A stretch of DNA of 64,000 nucleotides from Pseudomonas cannabina (GTDB lineage: Bacteria; Pseudomonadota; Gammaproteobacteria; Pseudomonadales; Pseudomonadaceae): the NCBI RefSeq assembly GCF_900100365.1, contig NZ_FNKU01000001.1, positions 3,100,001-3,164,000 on the forward strand, in the 5' to 3' direction. Shown one piece after another: positions 17,276-26,499 of this stretch (position 1 is the first letter of the stretch; each line of letters starts with the position of its first letter). The position numbers were made by a program, and so were the translations under genes. The notes under the pieces were generated by a model. The model worked only from the letters and a program-made list of their open reading frames with translations, made no database searches and was not told the origin of the DNA.

Positions 17276-17713
17276 TCACTCACCGATGTCTTCGTTCCAC
17301 AGTTCAGGCTTGCTTGTAATGAAGCCCTGCATCATGTGCCTGCACTCGGCGTTATCCAGCACCTCGATGCTCACGCCGCGGGAGCGCAACAGCTCTTCTT
17401 CGCCCATGAACGACTGGTTCTCACCCACGATCACGGTGCGGATGCCGTAGAGCAGGATCGCGCCGCTGCACATGGCGCAGGGTGACAGCGTTGTGTAGAG
17501 CACCGCGTCACGGTAGACGCTGGCCGGTTGGCGACCGGCGTTTTCCAGCGCATCCATTTCGCCATGCCGGGTCGGACTGCCTTCCTGAACGCGACGGTTG
17601 TGGCCGCGGCCAATGATCTTGCCGTCATGCACGATAACCGAGCCGATGGGAATGCCACCCTCATCAAGCCCGAGTCGTGCTTCATCAATTGCAGCTTGCA
17701 TGAATGCGTCCAT
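17276..17713 (-). CDS. Cytosine deaminase of the yeast Fcy1 type
   Basis: A 145-residue zinc deaminase. The metal and catalytic residues are His50 and Glu52 (RHGEMDALENAGR) with Cys79 and Cys82 (TTLSPCAMCSGAILLYGI). The spacing matches yeast cytosine deaminase (His62, Glu64, Cys91, Cys94). The C-terminus LWNEDIGE also mirrors the yeast WFEDIGE tail, which closes the active site. Most bacteria use the unrelated amidohydrolase CodA for this reaction, so the Fcy1-type assignment is notable. It would turn cytosine into uracil for pyrimidine salvage. No cytosine permease gene is nearby. Guanine or another nucleobase as substrate cannot be excluded. Confidence 0.88.
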   Translation of the reverse strand: MDAFMQAAIDEARLGLDEGGIPIGSVIVHDGKIIGRGHNRRVQEGSPTRHGEMDALENAGRQPASVYRDAVLYTTLSPCAMCSGAILLYGIRTVIVGENQSFMGEEELLRSRGVSIEVLDNAECRHMMQGFITSKPELWNEDIGE

Positions 17714-17837
17714 GATCTTGCTCCGTGTCGTTGACTGTCAGTGTTGCAGCGCCGTGTCGGCCGCTCACTTTCACCATACCGGCAAAAGCGGCGGCGCGCG
17801 AGGTCGCTCGATCACCCGGCCAGCCGTCTGGCCAGGC

Positions 17838-18852
17838 TCACAGACCGGCACTGACCTTGTTCGCGACATCGACAGGCAGCCAGGCTTTCCAGATCTCCGG
17901 ATGCTGTTTCAGGAAGTCTTGAGCCACGACTTTAGGGTCCCGATGTTTTGCGCTCATTTCGCCCAGTGTCGTGTTGAGCAAATCAATCGGCAGATCGACT
18001 TTTTCGAAGACGCTCACCAATTCCGGGTACTGCTTCTTGAACTCGGCAGAAACACCGACAGACAGATTGGCAGGCAGAGACGCACTGCCACGCGGAGCAG
18101 GATTGCTGGGCATCGGTCAGGGTTTTCCAGGCGTCGGCGACAAAAGGCGGTTCTTCCAGCTTGATCAGCTTGTAGCTGCCCAGTAGTGGCGTTGGCGACC
18201 AATAGTAGAACAGCACCGGCTTGCCGCGACGAATGGAGGATGCGATTTCCGCGTCGAGCGCTGCGCCCGAGCCGGTGCGGAAGTTGACGAAGCTGTCATT
18301 CAACCCGTAAGCCTTGAGCTTCTGGGTGTTGACGATCTCCGAGGTCCAGCCGCTCGGGCTGTTGAGAAATCGCCCCTTGTCCGGCGATTCCGGATCTTTG
18401 AAGACATCCTTGTAACGCGCCAGATCGGTCACCGACTTCAAGTCAGGCGCCATGGGTTTGATGCCCTTGGCCGCGTCACCTTTGATCACGTATTCCGGCA
18501 CCCACCAGCCCTCGGTCGCGCCTTTGACGATATCGCCCACGCCGAAAACCTTGCCTTCGGCTTCAGCCTTGATCCATACCGGACTGCGCCCCGTCCACTC
18601 CTCGGCGATCACTTGAATGTCGTTTTTCGCCAGCGCGGTCTCCAGGCTCACGGTGCTGCCGGGCAAGGTATCGGTCGGGTAGCCGTAACCTTTTTCAACA
18701 AGGGTGCGCAGCACTTCGGTGATCAGGCTGCCACTTTCCCAGGTCAACGCGCCAAAGCGGATCGGCGCAGCGTTGTCAGCCGCAGATACTGACTGACCCA
18801 GTAGCCCCAGCGCCAGCAGTGAACAGCCTAGCAGTCGTGTCAGGAGTCTCAT
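17838..18852 (-). pseudogene. Glycine betaine/choline ABC substrate-binding protein, frameshifted
   Basis: From ATG 18852 (GAGGTG upstream) the gene encodes a signal peptide (MRLLTRLLGCSLLALGLLGQSVSA) and an OpuAC-type binding protein: RFGALTWESGSLITEVLRTLVEKGYGY, IQVIAEEWTGRSPVW, GWWVPEYVIKGD, GRFLNSPSGWTSEIVN, GKPVLFYYWSPTPLLGSYKL. After KTLTDA the frame is lost at a GGG run (18108-18110 on the plus strand). One base fewer would continue as SNPAPRGSASLPANLSVGVS to EIWKAWLPVDVANKVSAGL and a stop at 17838. As written the protein loses its last ~90 residues and gains a wrong tail. No permease or ATPase genes adjoin it, so it is an orphan receptor that would share a transporter. Confidence 0.88.
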
Positions 18853-18980
18853 GTACACCTCGGATGGCATGGCAGGATCGGATTAGCTTGGGAAGCCTGA
18901 AAGTATCGACATCGGCACGGCACCATTAGTTGTCGCGGTATGATGCTAGCCCTTCATTCCGAGCTGTCGAGCCGCCCGCG

Positions 18981-19385
18981 ATGTCCGACATCACCTTTTG
19001 TACGCTGCCTGACGATTGCCGCCCCTTGCTGGGCAAGTTCTATCGCGAGCATCAGTCATTGATGCGCGCCGCCAGCAAGGGCGAGGTGTGGGTGGCCAGA
19101 CAACCGGACATTATCGGCGCGTTGAGCCTCAGCCCGGTGGCGGACGGTCATTGGCTGACCGCTCTGTTCGTGGCGCCTTCGATGCGCGGCAAGCACGTGG
19201 CACACGGCCTGATCGGCGCTGCAACCCGCTCGCGGGAAGGCCCCGTCTGGTTGTTTTGCCATCCTGATCTGCTGGCGTTTTATCAACGTATGGGTTTTGA
19301 CGTTGCCCAGCGTTTGCCACAGACCCTGGGCGAGCGATTGATGCGCTACAGCCGCAGCAAGCCGCTGATTGCACTGTGTCGATAG
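18981..19385 (+). CDS. GNAT-family N-acetyltransferase
   Basis: A 134-residue protein from ATG 18981. The core is GNAT-like: GALSLSPVADGHWLTALFVAPSMRGKHVAHGLIGAA holds strand beta-4 and the acetyl-CoA loop (motif A, here MRGKHVAHGL), and LLAFYQRMGFDV is the usual motif B. An in-frame extension to 18930 lacks a better ribosome site. The substrate cannot be predicted. It is divergent from the betaine-binding protein gene and convergent with the deformylase gene. Confidence 0.87.
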   Translation: MSDITFCTLPDDCRPLLGKFYREHQSLMRAASKGEVWVARQPDIIGALSLSPVADGHWLTALFVAPSMRGKHVAHGLIGAATRSREGPVWLFCHPDLLAFYQRMGFDVAQRLPQTLGERLMRYSRSKPLIALCR

Positions 19386-19415
19386 AGATGTGGAGAAGCC
19401 TGAGTTGCTGGCCGA

Positions 19416-19955
19416 TCATTCGTCAGCGTTGGGGTCCATGTCCGGAAACATGACGTCCATGAAACCGAACTTGCTGAAGTCGGTGATGCGCGACGGGTAC
19501 AGACGGCCGATCAGGTGATCGCATTCATGCTGAACAACCCGCGCGTGAAAACCGTGGGCGATGCGCTCGATCGGCTTGCCTTCGGGATCGAAACCCTCGT
19601 AACGGATGCTCTGGTAGCGGTCGACCATGCCGCGCAGGCCGGGCACCGACAGGCATCCTTCCCAACCCTCTTCAAGCTCTGGGCTAAGGGGCGTAATGAC
19701 CGGGTTGAGCAGGATGGTCTGGGGAACCGCTTCGGCCTGCGGATAACGCTCGTTGCGTTCGAAGCCGAAGATGACCAGTTGCAGGTCGACACCGATCTGC
19801 GGTGCGGCCAGCCCCACGCCACTGACGCTGTGCATGGTTTCAAACATGTCGGCAATCAGCGTATTCAGCTCGCTGCTGCCGAACATTTCCGTGGGCACTG
19901 GAGGGGCAATACGCAGCAGACGCTCATCGCCCATCTTCAGAATGTTACGGATCAT
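19416..19955 (-). CDS. def: Peptide deformylase
   Basis: A 179-residue metalloenzyme that removes the formyl group from new polypeptides. The three signature motifs are intact: [10 protein letters not shown] (~45-54), EGCLSVP (~97-103) and [16 protein letters not shown] (~139-154), giving the Cys-His-His metal site and the catalytic Glu. ATG 19955 follows AGGTGG; a GTG two codons earlier is possible. The gene is alone, not beside fmt, so it is probably an additional def paralogue, which pseudomonads often have. Confidence 0.95.
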   Translation of the reverse strand: MIRNILKMGDERLLRIAPPVPTEMFGSSELNTLIADMFETMHSVSGVGLAAPQIGVDLQLVIFGFERNERYPQAEAVPQTILLNPVITPLSPELEEGWEGCLSVPGLRGMVDRYQSIRYEGFDPEGKPIERIAHGFHARVVQHECDHLIGRLYPSRITDFSKFGFMDVMFPDMDPNADE

Positions 19956-20001
19956 TGCCACCTGCCCTTTATGTAAAAAGCGATCTTGCCACAGTTACCG
20001 A

Positions 20002-20973
20002 TCAGGTTTCATCAGGCTTGGCCAGCGGTACGGAGTGATCGCGCCCCAGACCGGACACATGCTGTTTACCGCCGTCCTCGTTCTGCTCGTCGCCAAGACC
20101 ATCGCCCGGCTCTTTTTCGCCGGCTTCCTTGCCTTCGGCCGACATGTGCTCGATCACCGCATTCATTTCCGCACCCAGCAGCAGCACGGCAGCCGAAATA
20201 TAGAAGTACAACAGCAACACAATGATCGCGCCGATACTGCCGTACATGGCGTTGTAGTCGGCGAAAGTCTTGACGTAGAAACCGAACGCCAGCGAGGCCA
20301 CGATCCACACCACAACCGCCAAAACCGAACCCGGCGTGATGAAGCGGAATTCCTGTTTGACGTCAGGCATCACGTAGTAGATCAGCGCGACAGCGATCAT
20401 CAGCAGCAAAATGATGGCCGGCCAGCGCAGGATGGTCCACAGCGTGACGATGAACTCTTCCATGCCGACCTGGGCAGCGATCCAGTTCATGACCTGCGGC
20501 CCGAGCACCATGAAAGCCGCCGCTGCCAGCAACATGCCGGCAATCCCTATGGTGTACAGAATCGACAGAGGAAAACGCTTCCAGATCGGCCGGCCTTCGA
20601 CCACATCGTAAGCGGCGTTCATGGCGCTCATCATCAGGCGCACGCCAGCAGAAGCGGTCCACAGTGCGATCACAATACCGATCGACAGCAGCCCCCCCTT
20701 CGATTGCTGCAACTGATCGATGACCGGGTTGACCTGTTCAAGGGCCTGAGGTGGCAACAGGAACTCGGATTGCAGCCGCAGCCAGGAGAAAAAGTCCGGC
20801 AAATGCAAAAAGCCGATCAATGCGATCAGGAACAGCAGGAACGGGAACAACGAAAACAGCATCTGGTAAGCCAGTGCCGAGGCATAGGTGGACATCTCGT
20901 CATCGAGAAATTCGTTAACGGTGCGCACCAGCACTTTACTGACTCGCAAATGACGCAAATGGGGGAAAATCAT
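20002..20973 (-). CDS. YihY/BrkB family inner-membrane protein
   Basis: A 323-residue protein with six hydrophobic segments and the family patterns FLDDEMSTYASALAYQMLFSLFPFLLFLIALIGFL, GSVLAVVVWIVASLAFGFYVKTFADYNAMYGSIGAIIVLLLYFYISAAVLLLGAEMNA. The C-terminus is hydrophilic and charged (EGKEAGEKEPGDGLGDEQNEDGG). The family includes the misnamed RNase BN and BrkB; its true function is not settled. GAGAGGAAG precedes the ATG at 20973. Confidence 0.92.
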   Translation of the reverse strand: MIFPHLRHLRVSKVLVRTVNEFLDDEMSTYASALAYQMLFSLFPFLLFLIALIGFLHLPDFFSWLRLQSEFLLPPQALEQVNPVIDQLQQSKGGLLSIGIVIALWTASAGVRLMMSAMNAAYDVVEGRPIWKRFPLSILYTIGIAGMLLAAAAFMVLGPQVMNWIAAQVGMEEFIVTLWTILRWPAIILLLMIAVALIYYVMPDVKQEFRFITPGSVLAVVVWIVASLAFGFYVKTFADYNAMYGSIGAIIVLLLYFYISAAVLLLGAEMNAVIEHMSAEGKEAGEKEPGDGLGDEQNEDGGKQHVSGLGRDHSVPLAKPDET

Positions 20974-21129
20974 GGCGCTTCCTCTCGCTCCCTACTGGAA
21001 TACCTAACATCCTGAAGACCGGAATTTGCTGCATCGGCCGGTACTTCCAATGGAACGGTCCTGCGATTACCGATGGCACATTGACTGGACAGGTCATGAA
21101 AGGTTTCACTTCCCCGGAGCAGAAAGCAT

Positions 21130-21153
21130 AACGGCCATCCGCAGATGGCCGTT
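21130..21153 (-). terminator. Hairpin after the CsbD gene
   Basis: A perfect 10-bp stem AACGGCCATC / GATGGCCGTT with a 4-base loop, 46 bp past the CsbD stop on the minus strand. The T-run after it is poor, so it may act with Rho or mainly as an RNA-stabilising stem. Confidence 0.6.
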
Positions 21154-21198
21154 AGCAGTGTCGCCTGTTCCGGTGTTCAAACGCCGGAAACGGTCAGC

Positions 21199-21390
21199 TT
21201 ACACCTTGTCGATGCCTTTCTTGACAGCATCTTTCACTTCGCCTTTCGCCTGCTGGCCTTCGCCTTTCAGCTCCTGCGCCTTGCCTTCACCCTGCAGTTT
21301 AGTATTGTCGGTAGCCTTGCCAACAGCCTGCTCGACGTTACCAACTGCTTCGTTGGCCATGCCTTTGATTTTATCGCTGGTGCTGCTCAT
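21199..21390 (-). CDS. CsbD-like stress-response protein
   Basis: A 63-residue, highly charged, Cys-free protein: SSTSDKIKGMANEAVGNVEQAVGKATDN followed by KLQGEGKAQELKGEGQQAKGEVKDAVKKG. This matches the CsbD family of small general-stress proteins, known from Bacillus and E. coli (YjbJ). The start at 21390 is preceded by CAGGAGATTTTCG. Probably stationary-phase induced; molecular role unknown. Confidence 0.93.
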   Translation of the reverse strand: MSSTSDKIKGMANEAVGNVEQAVGKATDNTKLQGEGKAQELKGEGQQAKGEVKDAVKKGIDKV

Positions 21391-21636
21391 CGAAAATCTC
21401 CTGGGTCTGCTGAAGACCGCACTGTAATCGGATGTCGTACTCGACATAACGATTGACCCGCGCCCCTCGCCAAGAGTTGCAAGAATATTTCGGCGCGTTT
21501 GTACCGCTCGTCTGCTGCCGTGCGTGCCTGCATTTCATGCGTTCACGGCGAGTTGCGGCGAACTTTGTGCGAGAATGCGCGGCACCGTTGTGCCGGCAAG
21601 GCCGACAGGCTGAACAATCCGATTGGCAGGAACATT

Positions 21637-22017
21637 ATGAAACTCGATAAAAAGCTGGCCATTGCGCGCAGAAACCAGGATCTGGGCGGCGCAGTGCTTG
21701 GCGTCAACAACACCCACTTTGCCGTGCTCGACCCCAAGCGCAATATCTGGTGGTTCGACCTGCCGGTCCCGCGCCTGCAAGTTGGTCAGTACGAGTGGCT
21801 GCACCTGCTGATGCATACGCCTGAGACCGATCAACTGCTGCATCTGAAAGTGACCACAGTCTTCATGCGCGATCACATGGAAGGTCTTGAGGTGCGCAAT
21901 GCCGACAAGCGCAAGCCCACCGTCAGCCTGGAGTTGAGCGCCGACAAGGACTCGTTCCTCAAAGACATGCGCCCCAAGGGCAGCAACCTGAGCTTTGCCG
22001 GCTTTCTGCAAAAGTAA
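21637..22017 (+). CDS. Conserved hypothetical protein, 126 aa
   Basis: From ATG 21637 (GGCAGGAAC upstream) a soluble protein without signal peptide: KLDKKLAIARRNQDLGGAVLGVNNTHFAVLDPKRNIWWFDLPVPRL, then VGQYEWLHLLMHTPETDQL and a C-terminus SFLKDMRPKGSNLSFAGFLQK. The composition and the good start make it a real gene. I recognise no domain. It is convergent with the DUF2177 gene. Confidence 0.8.
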   Translation: MKLDKKLAIARRNQDLGGAVLGVNNTHFAVLDPKRNIWWFDLPVPRLQVGQYEWLHLLMHTPETDQLLHLKVTTVFMRDHMEGLEVRNADKRKPTVSLELSADKDSFLKDMRPKGSNLSFAGFLQK

Positions 22018-22110
22018 GCATGCTGTTGCGCTGCATGAAAGTCGCCTGATTGCGACTTTCCAGGCTGTCGGCAGGGTTGCTGTCAGCCGACAACATCAAG
22101 TGAAGCGATA

Positions 22111-22512
22111 TCAAGCAAAGCGGCGTACCGCCAGATACCCCGCCGTCCCGGCCAGCGCCGAAACTACCGTACCCCAAGCCAGATCCACCAGCGCCAGTTG
22201 CGCGGGCCAGCCCTGCAGCGTCGCCCAGTTGGTCAAATCATACGTGCCGTAAGCGACCAGCCCGAGCAGACCGCTGTACAGCGTCGCCCGCCCCAAACGT
22301 TGTTCGCGGACCGCAGGCATCACGCCGAACACCACGACGCCCACCCCGTAAAGCAGATAGAACGCTACAGCTGGCCCGATCACCGGCGTGGGCAGCATCA
22401 GTGGTCCCAGCCATTCGCGGTAAGTCGGCCCCATGAAAACCCCCAGCCAAAGGCCATCAAGGATCAGAAACGCCAGCAGTGTGGCGAAGTAAGCCGCGAG
22501 ATATTTTTTCAT
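22111..22512 (-). CDS. DUF2177 family membrane protein
   Basis: A 133-residue protein with four hydrophobic segments. Family patterns are visible: LLAFLILDGLWLGVFMGPTYREWLGPLM at the start, and GLLGLVAYGTYDLTNWATLQGWPAQLALVDLAWGTVVSALAG near the end, where the YDLTNWATL and DLAWG motifs typify DUF2177. No function is established for the family. Confidence 0.9.
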   Translation of the reverse strand: MKKYLAAYFATLLAFLILDGLWLGVFMGPTYREWLGPLMLPTPVIGPAVAFYLLYGVGVVVFGVMPAVREQRLGRATLYSGLLGLVAYGTYDLTNWATLQGWPAQLALVDLAWGTVVSALAGTAGYLAVRRFA

Positions 22513-22605
22513 GGAATTCCTTGGTCAAGATATTGCAGTCTGGGCCTGATTCGCCTGTTTTCGCCTTGTCTAACCTTCGCTCGTGACGTTTTTACACACT
22601 CTGAG

Positions 22606-23442
22606 TCAGACCAGATCGATACGATCGGCGTGAATCACGATTTGTCCCTGCTTGTATAACGCACCAATGGCCTTTTTGAAGTTGCCCTTGCTGACGCCGA
22701 ACAGACCGCTGATGACCTGCGGATCGCTCTTGTCGCTGACCGGCAGCGTGCCGTTGTTTTCGCGCAGTTTGGAAAGAATCTTCGAATTCAGGCTGCTGGC
22801 CGCTTCTGCGCCAACCGGTTGCAGGCTCAGGCTGATGTTGCCATCGGCGCGAATTTCCTTGATGAAGCCTTTTTCCTGCTTGCCGGCACGCATGAACTTG
22901 AACACTTCGTTCTTGTGAATCAGGCCCCAGTGCTTGTTGTTGATAATGGCCTTGAAGCCCATGTCGGTCGCCTCAGCCACCAGCAGGTCAACTTCCTGCC
23001 CGACGCTGTAGTTGGCCGGGGTCTTGTCCAGATAGCGGTCAAGACGCGCAGTGGCGGTGATGCGCCGGGTGTGCTTGTCGAGATAGACGTGCACCACGCA
23101 ATATTCGCCGGCCTGCAAGGTGCGCTTCTCTTCGGAATACGGCAGCAGCAGATCCTTGGGCAGACCCCAGTCGAGGAACACCCCGATACTGTTGACTTCG
23201 ACCACCTTGAGGCTGGCAAACTCCCCCACTTGAACCTTGGGTTTTTCAGTGGTGGCGATCAGCTTGTCTTCGCTGTCCAGATAAACGAAGACGTTGAGCC
23301 AGTCTTCATCTTCGGTCGGCACATCCTTGGGGATGTAGCGATTGGGCAGCAGAATTTCGCCGTCCTGCGCGCCGTCCAGATACAGACCGAAGTGAGTGTG
23401 CTTGACGATTTGCAAGCTGTTGTAGCGCCCGATTAAAGCCAT
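22606..23442 (-). CDS. cvfB: CvfB-like S1 RNA-binding protein
   Basis: A 278-residue protein with tandem S1-like beta-barrels (~3-60, ~70-130 and ~145-210; for example FGLYLDGAQDGEILLPNRYIP and GVFLDWGLPKDLLLPYSEE) and a C-terminal winged helix (~225-278, ISGLFGVSKGNFKKAIGALYKQGQIVIHADRIDLV). This is the CvfB/YitL layout, known in Staphylococcus and Streptococcus to bind RNA and affect virulence gene expression. It is cytoplasmic and monocistronic. The name is by family. Confidence 0.93.
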   Translation of the reverse strand: MALIGRYNSLQIVKHTHFGLYLDGAQDGEILLPNRYIPKDVPTEDEDWLNVFVYLDSEDKLIATTEKPKVQVGEFASLKVVEVNSIGVFLDWGLPKDLLLPYSEEKRTLQAGEYCVVHVYLDKHTRRITATARLDRYLDKTPANYSVGQEVDLLVAEATDMGFKAIINNKHWGLIHKNEVFKFMRAGKQEKGFIKEIRADGNISLSLQPVGAEAASSLNSKILSKLRENNGTLPVSDKSDPQVISGLFGVSKGNFKKAIGALYKQGQIVIHADRIDLV

Positions 23443-23747
23443 TTCCAGATACCCTCATTACGTGGGCGGCATTCTACCCGACTTTGTGTCCGGGTTCGCG
23501 CTGCGTAGTCCAGGAGCAAACGCGTCATCCGCTCGTCAGTTGCCCTGACAGGCTCACGTCAGCCTGGCGCGCCTGCCGCGCGCAGTTACCCGCGTTCTTT
23601 TCATTAAAAACAGTTATTTACGCTGGCCAAGGAGCATTTCTACGGCGGATGCCGTCTTTATATGTCACCTGACAGCTGCCATATTTGCCAAGCAGGATTC
23701 CGGCATTTCCTGTATTCTGGCTGGCCGTATTACGTTTATGAAGGTAA
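23443..23747. other. Intergenic stretch without a recognised feature
   Basis: This 305-bp gap lies between the divergent cvfB and the small gene at 23748. It must hold both promoters. I see no strong palindrome, terminator or credible ORF in it. Confidence 0.5.
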
Positions 23748-23936
23748 ATGGCAGCCATGCGTATCAAAGCATCCCACTCGAAAGCCAAACCCGCCCCAGC
23801 CGTTGAAACGAGCGACTCGATCAATGCGCAAATCGCGGCTTTCCTGAAATCCGGCGGCGAAATCCAGCAAATTGCCAAAGGCGTGAGTGGCCAGACTTTC
23901 GCACCGTCCAAACAGATCAATCTGGGTAAAAAGTAA
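23748..23936 (+). CDS. Small conserved-looking basic protein, 62 aa
   Basis: MAAMRIKASHSKAKPAPAVE then TSDSINAQIAAFLKSGGEIQQIAKGVSGQTF and a basic tail. The composition (a short flexible lead, then a helix-plus-turn rich in Gln and Gly) suggests a small RNA- or nucleoid-associated protein, but I do not know its function. Two ATGs compete: AAGG lies only three bases before the first (23748) and twelve before the second (23757), so the start is uncertain by three codons. Confidence 0.75.
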   Translation: MAAMRIKASHSKAKPAPAVETSDSINAQIAAFLKSGGEIQQIAKGVSGQTFAPSKQINLGKK

Positions 23937-24101
23937 CACTGCCTGCGCCAGTCGATCTCTACGCGTCTTGCCGCCAAGGCGCTAGATTGACGATCCTTCG
24001 CTGGATATTCTTCCGGTCTCGCTGCTACTCTCTTCTCTGATATCACTATGGCCACGAGCTGGATCACGCTCTGGACGCTGTCTCATTTGCGGAATGCTCG
24101 A

Positions 24102-24617
24102 ATGAAGAACTGGATGCTTTTCGGCGCACTTGTCTATCTCGGTGGCTGCGCGTCGCACCACTGCGAAAATGGCCCCAATGACAGTCAGCTTACCGACAGC
24201 CCTTGCCGGGCAGAGCATCTGCTGTATCAGAACGACATGCTCCAGGCCAAACTGTTGATCAGCGAAGACAATCGCGAAAATTACGAACTGGCAGAAGCTA
24301 TCCTGCGCCGTGCCGGCATCGATGATGCGTCGGGCGAAGCAGAGTTCTATCAGGCAGTATTGCTGATCCGCCAGCAGGCCGATCAGAAGCAGATCGTCGA
24401 CCTGTTGCAAACCGCTGCAAAACACAAGCACCCGCTGGCCATCGCCCTGCTCTCCCAGCAACTGAGCATCAGCGACCCGACATTGTCCGAGCACTATCGC
24501 TCCGAGTACGCCGAACTGGACGTCGCCAAGAGCGGTTATCCATCCTTTGAGCAGGCCCTGGTGGTCATCCGCGGGCTGGTCATTCCGTCCGCCAACGTGG
24601 CAACAGTCGACCGATAG
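24102..24617 (+). CDS. Hypothetical lipoprotein, 171 aa
   Basis: ATG 24102 gives MKNWMLFGALVYLGGCASHH, a lipoprotein signal with lipobox LGGC (mature Cys at residue 16). The mature protein is helix-rich with Sel1/TPR-like character (YELAEAILRRAGIDDASGEAEFYQAVLLIRQQ, HPLAIALLSQQLSISDPT), so it may be a helical-repeat lipoprotein. An upstream in-frame start at 24048 would bury the signal and is rejected. Function unknown. Confidence 0.8.
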   Translation: MKNWMLFGALVYLGGCASHHCENGPNDSQLTDSPCRAEHLLYQNDMLQAKLLISEDNRENYELAEAILRRAGIDDASGEAEFYQAVLLIRQQADQKQIVDLLQTAAKHKHPLAIALLSQQLSISDPTLSEHYRSEYAELDVAKSGYPSFEQALVVIRGLVIPSANVATVDR

Positions 24618-24760
24618 ACCGGCGGATCGACGAACGGTCATTCCGGGCGGTATTTCAACGGTATCCTTACAGCGCTCTAGCACGCGGCTTGTGTCGGCTC
24701 CCCAGCCATTTTTCGATACGCCATTTCTGACCACACTCCTCGCAGATCAAGGAGTGAGCC

Positions 24761-25489
24761 ATGCTCAGCCATCGCTTACATGTGCTGTCTTTCAGCGCTC
24801 TGATTTTCTGTCATACCGTTTCTGCCCAGGTTCTGGAGCGGGACCTGGGTCAATTCGACCTGAAACTTGCCACCACCCCCACACGCAGCATGGCGCAAGG
24901 GCTGGTAACGCCCAGTGGCAGTTCGGACTCGTTTCATGGCGGGCTGGACCTGACCCTTCAGAGCGGCTTCTACTTCGGCCAGTGGACCCCCAACATGGGC
25001 TTCGCCTCCGACTCGGGGATGGAGCTTGACTCGTACATGGGCTTCAAAAAACCCTTCGATAACACGCTGGGCTACGAGTTGGGAATGATCCGCTACAGCT
25101 ACCCGGATACCGATCAGGTCGACAGCCACGAGTTTTACGCCGGGCTGCGCATGCTCAACAGCCGGGTAGGCGCAGCATTCAGTAACGATGTCGGCAGCCG
25201 CGACAGCACCGTGTTCGTCGACCTCGGGGCTATCGAACGATTGGGCGTGGGCGTGCGCATGCAGTACGCCAATCATCAATTCGACATTCCGCAGGCGTCT
25301 ACCGATGGCAGCCTGATCAGCGGTTTTAACGACTGGTCACTGAACTTGTCACGCCCCTGGCTGGGCATCGACATGAACCTGATCTACAGCGGCTCCAGCC
25401 TGAGCGGCGGTGACTGCAGCGTTTACAGCGGCCACAATGCGCGGTGCGACGGCACATTTACGCTAAAAGCCGTGCGAGCGTTTTTTTAA
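24761..25489 (+). CDS. TorF-type putative porin
   Basis: A 242-residue outer-membrane protein with a signal peptide (HVLSFSALIFCHTVSAQ), followed by amphipathic beta-strands and a terminal Phe-Phe. The strand patterns DSFHGGLDLTLQSGFYFGQWTPNMGF, LDSYMGFKKPFDNTLGYELGMIRYSYP and YAGLRMLNSRVGAAFSNDVG are typical of the TorF family (conserved in gamma-proteobacteria). Substrate unknown. Confidence 0.85.
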   Translation: MLSHRLHVLSFSALIFCHTVSAQVLERDLGQFDLKLATTPTRSMAQGLVTPSGSSDSFHGGLDLTLQSGFYFGQWTPNMGFASDSGMELDSYMGFKKPFDNTLGYELGMIRYSYPDTDQVDSHEFYAGLRMLNSRVGAAFSNDVGSRDSTVFVDLGAIERLGVGVRMQYANHQFDIPQASTDGSLISGFNDWSLNLSRPWLGIDMNLIYSGSSLSGGDCSVYSGHNARCDGTFTLKAVRAFF

Positions 25490-25558
25490 CTCACCCGCCG
25501 GGTTGAACTGCCAGCCACTACACTCCTCTACTGCAGGTCAGTACGCCAAGGAGTTGTC

Positions 25559-26422
25559 ATGCCGTCTCTTTTCAAAGGCTTCATTACGCTGTTGATGACC
25601 GTCTCACTGCTTGCCGGATGCAATCAGGTGGGCTTGGCGTATCGCAATCTCGACGTGATCATTCCGTGGACGCTCAGCGACTATCTGGACATGAACTCGG
25701 AACAGAAAGGCTGGCTGGATACGCGCCTCAAAGAGCATCTGAGCTGGCATTGCAGCACCCAGTTGCCGAGCTATCTGGCCTGGCTGGACAAGCTGGAGGA
25801 CATGGTCAAGAACGATCAGGTGACCTACGAGGGTCTTGAGGCCCGCACCCGTGAGGCCAAAGAGGCGATATCTAAGATTTCCCGAGAAATCACGCCGTCT
25901 GCCGTCGAACTGCTGTCGCGCTTTGATGACAAGCAGGTGCAGGAGATGCAGGAGTCGTTTGCCAAGGATCAACGCAAACGCGAGAACAAATACCTCGACC
26001 AGCCGCTTGAGCGCCAGATCGCCGAGCGCGCCGACCGTATGCAAAAACGCCTGACGCCGTGGATCGGCAAGCTGAATCAGGCACAGAAAGATCGCATCCA
26101 GAGCTGGTCCGCCTCACTCGGCGAACAGAACAAGGCCTGGATCGACAACCGCACGCGTTGGCAAAACCTGTTCCTTGCCACCGTGCAGCAGCGCCAGTCC
26201 AACGACTTCCCGCAGCGCATCGCCGCCCTGCTGCAAGATCGCGAGACATTCTGGACACCGGAATACCGCAAAGCCTACGACCAGACCGAAAAGGCTGCAA
26301 TCTCCCTGATCGTCGACATCACCGCCATGAGCACCCCGGAACAACGCACCCGCTTGCTGAGCCGGATAGCCGACATGCGTAAGGATTTCACTGATCTGGA
26401 TTGCCTGAAGTCGCAGCAGTAA
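25559..26422 (+). CDS. DUF6279 lipoprotein
   Basis: A 287-residue lipoprotein: MPSLFKGFITLLMTVSLLAGC ends in lipobox LAGC at residue 21. The mature start NQVGLAYRNLDVIIPWTLSDYLDMNSEQKGWLDTRLKEHLSWHC is characteristic of DUF6279, and the remainder is a long helical region (RQIAERADRMQKRLTPWIGKLNQAQKDRIQSW). It sits in the outer membrane or periplasm; role unknown. It is followed by a REP cluster. Confidence 0.88.
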   Translation: MPSLFKGFITLLMTVSLLAGCNQVGLAYRNLDVIIPWTLSDYLDMNSEQKGWLDTRLKEHLSWHCSTQLPSYLAWLDKLEDMVKNDQVTYEGLEARTREAKEAISKISREITPSAVELLSRFDDKQVQEMQESFAKDQRKRENKYLDQPLERQIAERADRMQKRLTPWIGKLNQAQKDRIQSWSASLGEQNKAWIDNRTRWQNLFLATVQQRQSNDFPQRIAALLQDRETFWTPEYRKAYDQTEKAAISLIVDITAMSTPEQRTRLLSRIADMRKDFTDLDCLKSQQ

Positions 26423-26499
26423 GCGCTAGACAGAGGTCCCTGGATGCTCGCAGAGCAGGCTCGTGTGGAGACCAGGGGATGCTTCGCTTGTGTAGAAGC

